NCBI RefSeq assembly: GCF_018390515.1
Contig: NZ_JAHBBK010000008.1
Coordinates: 1 to 64,000, forward strand
Source: Mucilaginibacter sp. Bleaf8
Lineage (GTDB): Bacteria; Bacteroidota; Bacteroidia; Sphingobacteriales; Sphingobacteriaceae
DNA length: 64,000 nucleotides
Direction of reading: 5' to 3'
The stretch's first letter is position 1; each line of letters begins with the position of its first letter. Of the stretch, positions 1-8,514 are shown piece by piece. Under the pieces are notes generated by a model. That model saw only the letters and a program-made list of their open reading frames with translations, was not told the DNA's origin and made no database searches. A program made the translations under genes and the position numbers.

Positions 1-103
1 TGTTTCTGAACTTCACTACAGCTTTCACCGCGCTCCGCTCTTCCTCTCACCCATCCTTTACCTATCTTTCAATGAACTTCGCTACTCTTTCGATTTGCGA
101 CTG

Positions 104-134
104 CAAAGGTAACACTTTTTAGAACTCCCGTCAA
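104..134 (-). promoter_or_regulatory. Leftward Bacteroidetes promoter, inner of a tandem pair
   Basis: On the minus strand a TTG (132-134) and TACCTTTG (104-111) are separated by 20 bases, which fits the Bacteroidetes sigma-A consensus. Downstream, toward base 1, the minus strand reads GTTCATTGAAAGA, the sort of leader seen before 16S genes in this phylum, and there is no ORF. Together with the second promoter at 260-289 this looks like the start of an rRNA operon leaving the window. The rRNA assignment is inference, because no rRNA sequence lies inside the window. Confidence 0.5.
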
Positions 135-259
135 GACCTTTTTTTCCTTTTTTCAAAGCAGCCTTGGCGTTCGCTTAAACGGCTTCCCTTTCGGTTCTGG
201 CCGCTTTTTCAGCGCCTTTCTAATGTCAATTCATCAGCCGCTCCTTGCAAGCGGGACGA

Positions 260-291
260 CAAAGGTATGGAAATTTTATAAATTGGCAAAA
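260..291 (-). promoter_or_regulatory. Leftward Bacteroidetes promoter, outer of a tandem pair
   Basis: The minus strand shows TTTTG (287-291), a 19-base spacer and TACCTTTG (260-267), a near-ideal Bacteroidetes -33/-7 pair. It lies about 155 bases upstream of a second promoter in the same direction. Tandem strong promoters with the TACCTTTG box are typical of rRNA operons in this phylum. Confidence 0.55.
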
Positions 292-300
292 CTTTATCAA

Positions 301-645
301 ATCAGGGCTGTATTACTTGGTTAAGCTACTCATTCTCAATCCTAAAATTTCTTAAATAGCTGAATTCATTTACAAATGGTTTATTTAAACCTTATTATTA
401 TTGTTTAAGTGGTTACCTGTTTATCCTCTTCTAAGGAGACACTCCTTTCCTTATATATAGGTGTATAATCGAATCTATGATCGTTGAAGCTAATACATCA
501 TTAATACAGGAATAACCTGGTCGCTATCGTAACTATATAATAAATGTAAAGGTGGGCCCTATATATGTCTATACCATATTGAGATTTTAACGCATTTTAA
601 CATTTAGCTTCATAATAAGCCTGTATCTTAGCGCATAAATAATAA
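301..645. other. AT-rich intergenic DNA without a gene
   Basis: There is no convincing ORF, tRNA or strong hairpin between the leftward promoters and the bamD promoter. The stretch separates two divergent transcription units. Confidence 0.6.
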
Positions 646-676
646 TTGACTGATTTACATTATATATTTATCTTTG
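646..676 (+). promoter_or_regulatory. bamD promoter, near-leaderless
   Basis: TTG (646-648), a 20-base spacer and TATCTTTG (669-676) match the Bacteroidetes consensus. The bamD ATG begins at 681, four bases after the -7 box, so transcription probably starts at or within a few bases of the start codon. Confidence 0.6.
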
Positions 677-680
677 CAGG

Positions 681-1613
681 ATGTTTAAAAAACAACGCAC
701 TATTGTTACCGGGGCTTTATTTAGCGTGATGCTGATTGCAGGCAGCTGCAAAAGCAATTACGAAAAGCTGAAAGCAAGTAACGATAACGCTAAAAAATAC
801 CAGGCAGGTATTAAATACTACAATCAAAAGGACTATACTAAAGCGCTTGAATTATTCGAAGATTTAAGTCAGCGCTACCGTGGCCGTGCCGAAGCAGAGG
901 ACCTATTTTACTACTATGCCTACGCCAACTATAAGCTGAAAGATTATACCTCAGCACGTTATCATTTTAAAAACTTTGCCGACACGTATCCAACCAGCCA
1001 GCGTGCAGAAGAGTGCCGTTATATGGCGGCTTACTGTTACTACCAGGATTCACCAAATGCAACACTTGACCAGGATAACACAGTAAAGGCAATAGATGCT
1101 TTACAATTGTTTATCAACCTGTATCCGAAAAGTGAGCGGGTTGCTGAAGCCAGCAAATTGATTCAAAACCTGCGCGATAAACTGGAGACTAAAGCTTATC
1201 TTAATGCGAAGCTTTACTGGGATATTGGTGATTACTTATCGGCAGTAATGGCATTTAACAATGCACTGCGTGATTACCCCGATACTAAATATGCGGAAGA
1301 GATGGAATACATGACTATTCAGGCACAATATATGTACTCAAAAAACAGTACGCCGTTACGCCAGGAAGAACGTTATGGCCAAGCCATTGGCTATGCAGAT
1401 CAGTTTATTGAAAAGTATCCGAACAGTAAACATATCAGAGAGGCCAATCAATTACGTAAAGATAGTTCATGGGGTGTTGATAGGGCTAAGAGGATATTAG
1501 CCGCTGCCGCTAGTGATGATAAACAACTTCGTAAGCTGGCAAAAAAAGACACGATAAAGAACCAGCAGCAATCAGAGATTGGCAGACACGGCGAGAGAAG
1601 TCCGCAGAATTAA
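681..1613 (+). CDS. bamD: Outer-membrane assembly lipoprotein BamD
   Basis: Probable BamD (YfiO/ComL family), the lipoprotein of the BAM complex that helps insert beta-barrel proteins into the outer membrane. The 310-residue product begins with a lipoprotein signal ending at Cys23 (LIAGSC). TPR-like helical repeats follow: Y/A-rich pairs such as YYNQKDYTKALELFEDL near 46-62 and a second set near 75-110, as in BamD's five TPRs. The C-terminal tail is basic and rich in Gln and Lys. The ATG at 681 sits just after a clear promoter. rpoZ follows 37 bp downstream on the same strand, so the two are probably co-transcribed. Confidence 0.9.
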   Translation: MFKKQRTIVTGALFSVMLIAGSCKSNYEKLKASNDNAKKYQAGIKYYNQKDYTKALELFEDLSQRYRGRAEAEDLFYYYAYANYKLKDYTSARYHFKNFADTYPTSQRAEECRYMAAYCYYQDSPNATLDQDNTVKAIDALQLFINLYPKSERVAEASKLIQNLRDKLETKAYLNAKLYWDIGDYLSAVMAFNNALRDYPDTKYAEEMEYMTIQAQYMYSKNSTPLRQEERYGQAIGYADQFIEKYPNSKHIREANQLRKDSSWGVDRAKRILAAAASDDKQLRKLAKKDTIKNQQQSEIGRHGERSPQN

Positions 1614-1650
1614 GAGAACATAGTATATAACTATATATTAAGAAAAAGAC

Positions 1651-1980
1651 ATGAGCAACAATAACAGTAATAAACCGGCAGTAGCAAGCAGTACCGTAAC
1701 CCGCGATTTACGGGAGCTGGATAAAGGTACAGATAACATTTACGAATCGCTCGTAATTATGGGCAAACGTGCCAACCAGATATCAAACAATATTAAAGAA
1801 GAGCTGCACCAGAAACTTTCTGAGTTTGCTTCATCAAACGATAACCTGGAAGAGGTATTTGAAAACCGTGAGCAGATTGAAATTTCTAAACACTACGAGA
1901 AATTACCAAAACCTGTACTGGTTGCCATTCAAGAGTTTTTGGATGGTAAAGTTTACTACCGCAACCCAACAAAAGAATAA
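1651..1980 (+). CDS. rpoZ: RNA polymerase omega subunit, Bacteroidetes type
   Basis: This 109-residue protein matches the omega/Rpb6-like family of Bacteroidetes, which is longer at its N-terminus than the proteobacterial form. Near residues 18-50 it has RDLRELDKGTDNIYESLVIM followed by KRANQIS, the region that clamps the beta' C-terminus. The acidic centre and YYRNPTKE C-terminus also fit the family. Omega stabilises the core polymerase. The gene lies between bamD and coaBC and ends at a strong terminator, so bamD-rpoZ forms one unit. A shorter overlapping frame at 1769-1993 is a shadow. Confidence 0.88.
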   Translation: MSNNNSNKPAVASSTVTRDLRELDKGTDNIYESLVIMGKRANQISNNIKEELHQKLSEFASSNDNLEEVFENREQIEISKHYEKLPKPVLVAIQEFLDGKVYYRNPTKE

Positions 1981-2001
1981 CTTAACCAGTTAAATATTAA
2001 A

Positions 2002-2040
2002 TAAAAAGCCCTTCTTTAATGCAAAGAAGGGCTTTTTATT
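2002..2040 (+). terminator. rpoZ intrinsic terminator
   Basis: A perfect 15-bp stem (2003-2017 pairing with 2023-2037, AAGCCCTTCTTT arm) has a 5-base loop and flanking A and T runs. It lies 22 bp after the rpoZ stop and could work in both directions. Confidence 0.85.
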
Positions 2041-2069
2041 TAATACACTTAATTTGATACTTTTGCTGA

Positions 2070-3266
2070 ATGCTTAATGGCAAAAAAATAGTTTTAGGTG
2101 TGTGCGGCAGCATTGCTGCGTATAAAGCCGCAAGCCTGGTAAGGCTTTTGGTAAAAGCCGGTGCTAAGGTGCAGGTAGTGATGACTGCCGACGCTGTTAA
2201 TTTCATAACGCCGCTTACCCTGGCAACCCTTTCTAAAAAGCCCGCACTGGTTAATTACTTTGAACCTGCAACCGGGCAATGGAATAACCATGTGGAACTG
2301 GGGTTATGGGCTGATGCCATGCTGATTGCGCCTGCCAGCGCCAACACTTTGGCTAAAATGGCAACCGGGCAATGTGATAATTTACTCTTGGCAACTTACT
2401 TATCAGCCAAATGCCCGGTGTACTTTGCCCCGGCCATGGATCTGGATATGTGGAAGCACCCGGCTACGGTAAATAATGTACAAAAGCTGCAAAGCTATGG
2501 TAATGTGCTTATACAACCAGGTACGGGAGAACTGGCAAGCGGCCTGCATGGCGAAGGGCGAATGGCCGAGCCGGAAGAAATTGTGCAGTTTTTAACTAAC
2601 CAGTTAAGCGGCAACCTGCCACTTACAGGCCGTAAGGTGCTGGTTACTGCCGGTCCTACTTATGAAGCGATTGATCCGGTAAGGTTTATAGGGAACCACT
2701 CATCGGGCAAAATGGGTTTTGCCATAGCCGATAGACTGGCTGTTTTAGGTGCCGAAGTAACTTTAGTTACTGGTCCTACAAGCCAAACCAATAACCAACC
2801 TGGCATCAAGCGGGTAGACGTTACATCAGCCTCAGAAATGCTGGAGGCCTGCCTTATGTATTTTGAAACTGCTGATGCCTGCGTGATGAGCGCCGCAGTG
2901 GCCGATTACACGCCGGTTACTGTAGCTCCGCAGAAAATTAAAAAGCAGGACCAGGAATTTAAGATCGAACTAAAAAAAACAACCGATATTTTAAGAACTT
3001 TAGGCGAGCGGAAACGTAAAAACCAGCTACTGGTAGGCTTTGCCCTTGAAACACAAAACGAGGAAGAGAATGCTATAGAGAAAATCAGGAAGAAAAACCT
3101 GGATTTTATAGTGCTCAATTCGTTGAACGATCAAGGTGCGGGCTTTAAAACAGATACCAATAAGATTACGATTATTGATCAGCATTTGCAGAAAACCACT
3201 TTTGATTTAAAAAGCAAAGCGGATACTGCGGCTGATATCTGTAATAAAATTATAGAGCTGATATAA
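2070..3266 (+). CDS. coaBC: CoaBC, phosphopantothenoylcysteine synthetase/decarboxylase
   Basis: Bifunctional coenzyme A enzyme that joins cysteine to 4'-phosphopantothenate and then decarboxylates the product to 4'-phosphopantetheine. The N-terminal FMN-dependent CoaC domain (about 1-175) shows GSIAAYKA, catalytic-type His74 in NNHVELG, the PASANTLAKMATG FMN loop, PAMDLDMW, and the GTGELASGLHGEGRM substrate flap. The C-terminal CoaB domain (about 186-398) has VTAGPTYEAIDPVRF, NHSSGKMG at 209 and SAAVADY. At 398 residues it has normal length. Its stop is immediately followed by the ATG of the next gene, so the two are probably translationally coupled. Confidence 0.95.
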   Translation: MLNGKKIVLGVCGSIAAYKAASLVRLLVKAGAKVQVVMTADAVNFITPLTLATLSKKPALVNYFEPATGQWNNHVELGLWADAMLIAPASANTLAKMATGQCDNLLLATYLSAKCPVYFAPAMDLDMWKHPATVNNVQKLQSYGNVLIQPGTGELASGLHGEGRMAEPEEIVQFLTNQLSGNLPLTGRKVLVTAGPTYEAIDPVRFIGNHSSGKMGFAIADRLAVLGAEVTLVTGPTSQTNNQPGIKRVDVTSASEMLEACLMYFETADACVMSAAVADYTPVTVAPQKIKKQDQEFKIELKKTTDILRTLGERKRKNQLLVGFALETQNEEENAIEKIRKKNLDFIVLNSLNDQGAGFKTDTNKITIIDQHLQKTTFDLKSKADTAADICNKIIELI

Positions 3267-4166
3267 ATGATGATAAAGCTGTGCCTTTACCTGGCCTTAT
3301 GTTTTTGCAGTTGTGCAGCTGCCGCACAGGATTTGAATGCTCGGGTAGAAGTACTTTCACCCAAAATTCAAACTGCAAACAAGCGTGTATTTAAATCGCT
3401 TGAAACAGCCATGCGCGATTTCCTGAATGGCCGTAAATGGAGCGCGGATGCGATACAGCCGTCAGAAAAGATAGATTGCAGCTTTATTTTGAACGTTACC
3501 GCCTGGGATAATGGTACATCCTTTAGTGGCGAGTTGCAGGTACAATCTTCCCGGCCGGTGTATAATGCGTCTTATAACACTACACTACTTAGCGTTAACG
3601 ACCGCGATTTTGATTTCACTTATACCGAAGGCCAAACCATTGATTTCAATAACCAGAATTTTCAGAGCAATTTGGCCTCGGTAATGGCTTATTATGCTTA
3701 CCTGATTATGGCGATGGATTATGATAGCTTTTCGCGTTTTGGCGGTACGGCTTATTACGCAAACGCCCAAACTGTAGTGATTAACGCCCAAAGCTCATCA
3801 TACAAAGGGTGGAAAGCGTTTGACGGCAATACCAATCGCTACTGGCTGTCAGAAAACACGATGAACAAAACCTACATTCCGCTGCGTAGCTTTTTGTATG
3901 ATTACCACCGTAACGGTTTAGACGTAATGGCCGATGACGCCGCCGCCGGACGAAAAACAATTACAGGCATACTCCCTACCCTTACCCAATTAGATCGCCA
4001 GCGTGTAGGTGCTACCTGGCCCACCCTCTTCTTTTTGGCCAAGCGCAATGAGTTTGTTAATTTATATACCAAGGCCGATCCACAAGAGCGATTACAGGCC
4101 ATGAATATCCTGAACCAAGCCGATCCGGCTAACGGCAATCTTTACCAGGCTTTACAACAGCGCTAA
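3267..4166 (+). CDS. DUF4835 family secreted protein (PorD-like)
   Basis: A 299-residue exported protein with a Sec signal (about 1-20, ending in AAAAQ). It has the DUF4835 hallmarks: early LNARVEVLSPKIQTANKRVF, a central FSGELQVQSSRPVYNASY, and MAYYAYLIMAMDYDSFSRFGG. The family is found almost only in Bacteroidetes, usually directly after coaBC. Some annotations call it type IX secretion protein PorD; I treat that role as tentative. The ATG abuts the coaBC stop with no spacing, and a second ATG follows immediately at 3270. Confidence 0.8.
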   Translation: MMIKLCLYLALCFCSCAAAAQDLNARVEVLSPKIQTANKRVFKSLETAMRDFLNGRKWSADAIQPSEKIDCSFILNVTAWDNGTSFSGELQVQSSRPVYNASYNTTLLSVNDRDFDFTYTEGQTIDFNNQNFQSNLASVMAYYAYLIMAMDYDSFSRFGGTAYYANAQTVVINAQSSSYKGWKAFDGNTNRYWLSENTMNKTYIPLRSFLYDYHRNGLDVMADDAAAGRKTITGILPTLTQLDRQRVGATWPTLFFLAKRNEFVNLYTKADPQERLQAMNILNQADPANGNLYQALQQR

Positions 4167-4240
4167 TCTGCCTACTCCGGCATTATCACCTATTAAATAG
4201 GCTGTTAAACAATAATTTTAATTTTTTATTTCCTGACCAC

Positions 4241-4287
4241 TTGCAAATACGAAAACTATCGTAGATCTTTGTACGAAGATATTCGTA
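4241..4287 (+). promoter_or_regulatory. blaI promoter with two TACGA palindromic operators
   Basis: A TTG at 4241-4243, 20 bases, then GATCTTTG (4264-4271) form a near-consensus promoter. It is overlapped by two 16-bp palindromes, TACGAAAACTATCGTA at 4248-4263 and TACGAAGATATTCGTA at 4272-4287, 24 bp apart centre to centre. One fills the spacer and the other covers the likely start site. They are probably the binding sites of the BlaI-type repressor encoded just downstream, giving autorepression. Confidence 0.65.
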
Positions 4288-4290
4288 TAT

Positions 4291-4662
4291 ATGAAAATTA
4301 AGACAACTGAAAGCGAACTGGAAATATTGCAAGTGCTATGGCATAAAGGCGCCTGTACCGTTCGTGATGTGCACGAGGAACTAATTAAGAACAAAGAAGC
4401 CGGTTACACCACTACCCTAAAGCTTATGCAAATTATGCACGAAAAAGGTTTGGTTGAACGTGATGCATCAGCCAAAACACATATTTATAAAGCTGCTGTA
4501 AGTGAAAAGCAAGCACAGCAAAGCGCATTGGATAAAATTATATCTACTGTTTTTAAAGGCTCGGCTGCCGATTTGGTTATCCAAGCGTTGGGTAATCACA
4601 AAGCATCCAAAGATGAGATAGATACCATCAAAGCGTACCTGAAAAAGTTCGAGAACCAATAA
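4291..4662 (+). CDS. BlaI/MecI/CopY family repressor
   Basis: A 123-residue winged-helix repressor of the Penicillinase_R family. The N-terminus (TESELEILQVLWHKGACTVRDV) and the recognition region with YTTTLKLMQIMHEKGLVERD are canonical, followed by a dimerisation helix region. Family members are inactivated by cleavage when the partner M56 sensor protease is triggered. It lies 11 bp upstream of an M56 gene, the standard pair. Two palindromes overlapping its promoter fit autoregulation. Whether the signal is beta-lactam or some other envelope or metal stress cannot be told; no beta-lactamase gene is nearby. Confidence 0.88.
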   Translation: MKIKTTESELEILQVLWHKGACTVRDVHEELIKNKEAGYTTTLKLMQIMHEKGLVERDASAKTHIYKAAVSEKQAQQSALDKIISTVFKGSAADLVIQALGNHKASKDEIDTIKAYLKKFENQ

Positions 4663-4673
4663 ATACCACTGTT

Positions 4674-6680
4674 ATGCAAACCGTTATCTATAATATAAGT
4701 CAGGCTGTGGCTAATGCCATTATCCATTCGTTGTGGCAGGCGTTGCTTGTTTACACCTTATTGCGTTTGCTTATACTGCTTTTGCCCAATACAACGGCAA
4801 GCATTAAATACAAACTGGCAGCAGGTGCTATGCTGGCTGTATCGGGCTGGTTTGCCATAACGGTGATTGCGCACCTCTATCAGTCGAACTGGGATGTAAC
4901 AACATCAACCATAACCGTTAACCAGCATAATCGTAACTTTGATTTGCACCTGGTGCAACAGGCTATACACCAGGCTTACCAAAGCTACAGCATAAGCTAC
5001 CGCCCCTACCTGCCTTATATCAGTTTATTTTATACAGCAGGTCTCTTTTTCCAACTGGTTCGCCTGTTTATGGGGCGTCAGCGATTGCGGCAGCTACGGC
5101 AATCAATTATTACAGATGATTTTTTGCAGAAACAAATAAACTTGTTAGCCCGCCAGGCAGGTGTCAAAAAAGAAGTGACATCCGGGCTTAGCAACCAGGT
5201 AACTACGCCCTGCGTTGCCGGTTATTTACAACCTATTATCTTTTTACCCATAACGGCTTATGCCCGGCTATCGGCTGACGAAATAAAGGCGCTGTTACTA
5301 CACGAACTGGCACATATTAAACGGAATGATTACCTCATTAACCTGATACAGCAACTGGTTTTAACCACCTTATTCTTTAACCCCCTGGTATGGCTCATCA
5401 ACCGAACTATTAACCAGGAGCGCGAGCATTGCTGTGATGATGTAGTAATACAGCATACAGGAGAGCCTTTATTATATGCACAGGCACTACTTAAAGTGCA
5501 GGAAGCGCAGGCCGACCTTCCTTCTCTTGCACTGGCAGCCACCGGACAAAAAAATTATTTACTAAACCGCATACATCGTATTATGGAAACTAAAAAGACA
5601 ATGATTAATCCGCGCCATGTAGCGCTTACGCTGCTACTGATGGCAGGCAGCCTAAGTAGTATTGCCTGGCTGGAACCAACCGTAAAAGACGGAAAGATTA
5701 CGGTAAAAAAAGTAAGATTTGCCGAGCTGGTACCCACCTTTTTTCAGGATACCATTATTAAACCTGCCGAGCCTGCAGCCCCGCCCCGCCCACCTGAAGC
5801 GCCTAAGCCGCCTAAATTTAAATCGGATAAATATGGCTTTACTTACCAGGATAAGGAGATGGAAAAGTTAGCAGCCGATATTGAAAAGCATGGTAATGCC
5901 ATTGGACAGCTTTATGCAAGCGAAGCCTTTACAAAAATTGAAAAAGATCTGAACAGGCATGCACAAAACGTTGATCAATATTTCAACAATCCGGATATGC
6001 AGAGGCTGATGCAAAAGCAACAGGACTATGCCGCAGCCATTGGTAAGGCTACTGAGGATCCGGAAGCGCAGCAGTTGCAAAAGCAAATCGGTCAGCTATC
6101 CACCAAAATAGGTGAACATTATAGTTCGGCCAGGTTTCTGGAAATGCAAAAGCAACTTACAAATGCCAGCAACGAGCTGTCACAAGCCAAAGCCAACAGC
6201 GCCGAGTATAAAAAGAAAAAAGCCCAGTTAGATAAATTAACAGCAGAGCTGAATGCTTACCAAAACGATGCGGATATCAAATCTGCTCAGGCCGAACTTG
6301 GCAAAGTGAGCGAGCAGTTGGGCAAGCATTATCAAAGTGCTGCGCTGAAAGAGCAACATAAAGCGTTGCAAGGCCTTGATGATTCGCTTAAAAGCCTAAC
6401 TAATAACATGCGCCTGCAACTCGAGCAAAAACAAATGGCTGGCGTTCAACAGCAATTAAAGGCTTTTCAAACCAATCCAAAGCTGCTCAAAGAACAGGCC
6501 GCATTAAAAAAAGCGACCGAGCGTTTACAGCAATACCAAAATAGCCCGGCTTTTAAAAAGCGCATGGCTAAGGCAGCCAACGCAGTGATGACAGAACGTC
6601 AGGAACTAAGGGAATTACCCGAGCTTCCTGAAAAACCGGAACTACCCGAACTGAAGGAAGTACCTGAACCCAAACTGTAA
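4674..6680 (+). CDS. BlaR1-like M56 membrane protease with a long repeat tail
   Basis: A 668-residue integral-membrane zinc protease. Several N-terminal transmembrane segments (about 12-35, 42-62, 115-132) precede the cytoplasmic M56 site HELAH at 210-214 and the downstream acidic EREHCCDD segment near 248. Another hydrophobic segment lies near 313-330. Instead of a penicillin-binding sensor domain, the periplasmic part has a Pro-rich hinge (APPRPPEAPKPPK) and then about eleven 23-residue helical repeats (about 390-643), ending in a Pro/Glu/Leu tail. It is expected to cleave or control the adjacent BlaI-type repressor. What the repeat domain senses is unknown. Confidence 0.85.
   Translation: MQTVIYNISQAVANAIIHSLWQALLVYTLLRLLILLLPNTTASIKYKLAAGAMLAVSGWFAITVIAHLYQSNWDVTTSTITVNQHNRNFDLHLVQQAIHQAYQSYSISYRPYLPYISLFYTAGLFFQLVRLFMGRQRLRQLRQSIITDDFLQKQINLLARQAGVKKEVTSGLSNQVTTPCVAGYLQPIIFLPITAYARLSADEIKALLLHELAHIKRNDYLINLIQQLVLTTLFFNPLVWLINRTINQEREHCCDDVVIQHTGEPLLYAQALLKVQEAQADLPSLALAATGQKNYLLNRIHRIMETKKTMINPRHVALTLLLMAGSLSSIAWLEPTVKDGKITVKKVRFAELVPTFFQDTIIKPAEPAAPPRPPEAPKPPKFKSDKYGFTYQDKEMEKLAADIEKHGNAIGQLYASEAFTKIEKDLNRHAQNVDQYFNNPDMQRLMQKQQDYAAAIGKATEDPEAQQLQKQIGQLSTKIGEHYSSARFLEMQKQLTNASNELSQAKANSAEYKKKKAQLDKLTAELNAYQNDADIKSAQAELGKVSEQLGKHYQSAALKEQHKALQGLDDSLKSLTNNMRLQLEQKQMAGVQQQLKAFQTNPKLLKEQAALKKATERLQQYQNSPAFKKRMAKAANAVMTERQELRELPELPEKPELPELKEVPEPKL
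5841..6602 (+). repeat. Coding tandem array of about eleven 23-residue repeats
   Basis: Residues 390-643 of the M56 protein fall into units of 23 residues, one of them 24. Examples begin LYASEAFTKIEKDL, YFNNPDMQRLMQKQ, HYSSARFLEMQKQL, YQNDADIKSAQAEL, HYQSAALKEQHKAL and YQNSPAFKKRMAKA. The shared pattern is an aromatic residue, N/S, P/A, then a Gln/Lys-rich amphipathic helix ending in Leu. The DNA itself is diverged, so this is an old protein repeat rather than a simple DNA repeat. Confidence 0.75.
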
Positions 6681-6689
6681 TTTTACCTA

Positions 6690-6732
6690 TTATCTGTTTA
6701 GCTAATATTTTTTGCATTTGCTAAACAGATAA
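6690..6732. repeat. Inverted repeat after the M56 gene
   Basis: Perfect 13-bp arms (TTATCTGTTTAGC at 6690-6702 and its complement at 6720-6732) enclose a 17-base T-rich loop. There is no terminal T run, so it is not a standard terminator. It may still end blaI-M56 transcription or be a protein site near the recN promoter. Confidence 0.5.
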
Positions 6733-6792
6733 TCATAAAGCTTAGGCATTGATTTTGTAACTTAGTAACCCTAAAGCAAAGGATACATTTTC

Positions 6793-8454
6793 ATGCTGCG
6801 ACAGCTTACCATAAATAACTATGCGTTAATCGACAACCTGGATATCAGTTTTGATGCGGGGTTGAACATTATGACCGGCGAAACCGGAGCCGGTAAATCT
6901 ATCATTCTCGGCGCCCTGTCGTTAATATTAGGGCAGCGCGCCGAGAGTAAGTATTTCTTCAATCAGCAAAAAAAATGTGTAATTGAAGGAATTTTCAAAA
7001 TTGCCGGCTTTCACTTAAAGTCGTTTTTTGAAGATAATGACCTGGATTATGAAGCCGAAACTGTATTGCGCCGTGAAATATCGGCCGACGGTAAATCGCG
7101 CGCGTTTGTGAATGATACGCCGGTAAATCTTACTACGCTTAAATTATTGGGTGAGCAATTGATTGATATTCACTCTCAGCACGCCACCCGCGAACTTGCC
7201 GATCCTGAATTTCAGTTACTGATTGTTGATTCGGTAGCCAAGCACCAGCCTTTGCTCAACGAATATCAAACCAATTATCGCGCATATAAAAAAGCCACAT
7301 CACGATTGCAGCAGCTTATAGCTGATAGTGATAAGGCCAAAGCCGATCTGGATTACTTTCAGTTCCAGTTTGACGAACTGGAGAAAGCCAACTTGGATGC
7401 CGACGAGCAGGAACAGCTGGAGCAGGAACTTTACGCCTTAAATAATGCCGAAGAAATAAAACGCCACCTTACCGGTGCCATGTATCTATTACAGGATGGC
7501 GAAACGGCCGTTACCCTGCAACTTAAGGAAGCAGGCCAGCAACTGACAGGTATCGAAAAATTTAACCCGGAAGTATCTGAACTGTACCAGCGCCTCAACA
7601 GTACCCTTATCGAGATAAAAGATGTAGCTTCAGAAATTGAGCAGCTGGAGCAGCGTACACAAACCAATGAGGCTCGTGTGGATGAAATAAACACACGCTT
7701 AAGCGTGATCTATAACCTGCAAAAGAAACACCGTGTAAGCAGCAATGCAGAGCTATTGCAAATTCAGGACGACTTATCAGCAAAAATACAGCAAGTACTT
7801 TTTGGTGATGAGGAAATTGAAAGCCTGCAGCAGCAAATCAAATTGCAGAAAGAAGACTTGGAAAGCCTGGCGGGGCAGATATCGGAAAACCGTATCAAAG
7901 CAATTCCTGATATTGAGCAGCAGGTATTGGATACACTGTCTGAAATGGCCATGGGCAACTCACAGCTTAAAATTGAACATAAACCTACTGCCGATAATGA
8001 ACTAACCAAAAACGGTGTAGACCAGATACGATTTTTGTTTACCGCTAATAAAGGCCACAACCTGGCCGAAATGAGCAAGGTAGCATCAGGCGGTGAGCTA
8101 TCCCGATTAATGCTGAGCATTAAATCGATCATTGCCCGGTATACTGCGCTGCCCACCATTATTTTTGACGAGATTGATACTGGTATTTCGGGCGAGGTGG
8201 CTAACAAAGCCGGTATTGTAATGGAGCGACTGGCTAAAAACCTGCAGGTAATTACCATTACCCACTTGCCGCAAATTGCCAGCAAAGGCGAAAGCCATTA
8301 CTTTGTATACAAAAACAACGAGAAGGAAATTACCTATACCCAGATACGCCAGCTTACCAATGATGAGCGTGTGGTGGAGATTGCAAAAATGCTGAGCGGG
8401 GATAAACCGGGCGAGAGTGCGTTGCAAAATGCCAAAGAATTGTTGAATAGTTAG
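6793..8454 (+). CDS. recN: DNA repair protein RecN
   Basis: SMC-like ATPase of double-strand break repair. Walker A is GETGAGKS at 29-36, after the family's MLRQLTINNYALID start. A long coiled-coil centre (about 160-370) has Gln/Glu/Leu-rich heptads. The ABC signature ASGGELSRLMLS and Walker B TIIFDEIDTGISG follow, then ITHLPQIASKG. At 553 residues it is full length. It starts a new unit after an inverted repeat, and fabI follows 60 bp later on the same strand. Confidence 0.95.
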   Translation: MLRQLTINNYALIDNLDISFDAGLNIMTGETGAGKSIILGALSLILGQRAESKYFFNQQKKCVIEGIFKIAGFHLKSFFEDNDLDYEAETVLRREISADGKSRAFVNDTPVNLTTLKLLGEQLIDIHSQHATRELADPEFQLLIVDSVAKHQPLLNEYQTNYRAYKKATSRLQQLIADSDKAKADLDYFQFQFDELEKANLDADEQEQLEQELYALNNAEEIKRHLTGAMYLLQDGETAVTLQLKEAGQQLTGIEKFNPEVSELYQRLNSTLIEIKDVASEIEQLEQRTQTNEARVDEINTRLSVIYNLQKKHRVSSNAELLQIQDDLSAKIQQVLFGDEEIESLQQQIKLQKEDLESLAGQISENRIKAIPDIEQQVLDTLSEMAMGNSQLKIEHKPTADNELTKNGVDQIRFLFTANKGHNLAEMSKVASGGELSRLMLSIKSIIARYTALPTIIFDEIDTGISGEVANKAGIVMERLAKNLQVITITHLPQIASKGESHYFVYKNNEKEITYTQIRQLTNDERVVEIAKMLSGDKPGESALQNAKELLNS

Positions 8455-8514
8455 TTTGCATTTAAACTGACAAATAATTTCTACCTTTACACCCCGATAA
8501 CAATTACGAAAAGT

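Noticed and set aside
7764..8285. 173-codon minus-strand frame inside recN
   Set aside because: Shadow of recN on the opposite strand; Ser/Cys-rich composition typical of antisense frames.
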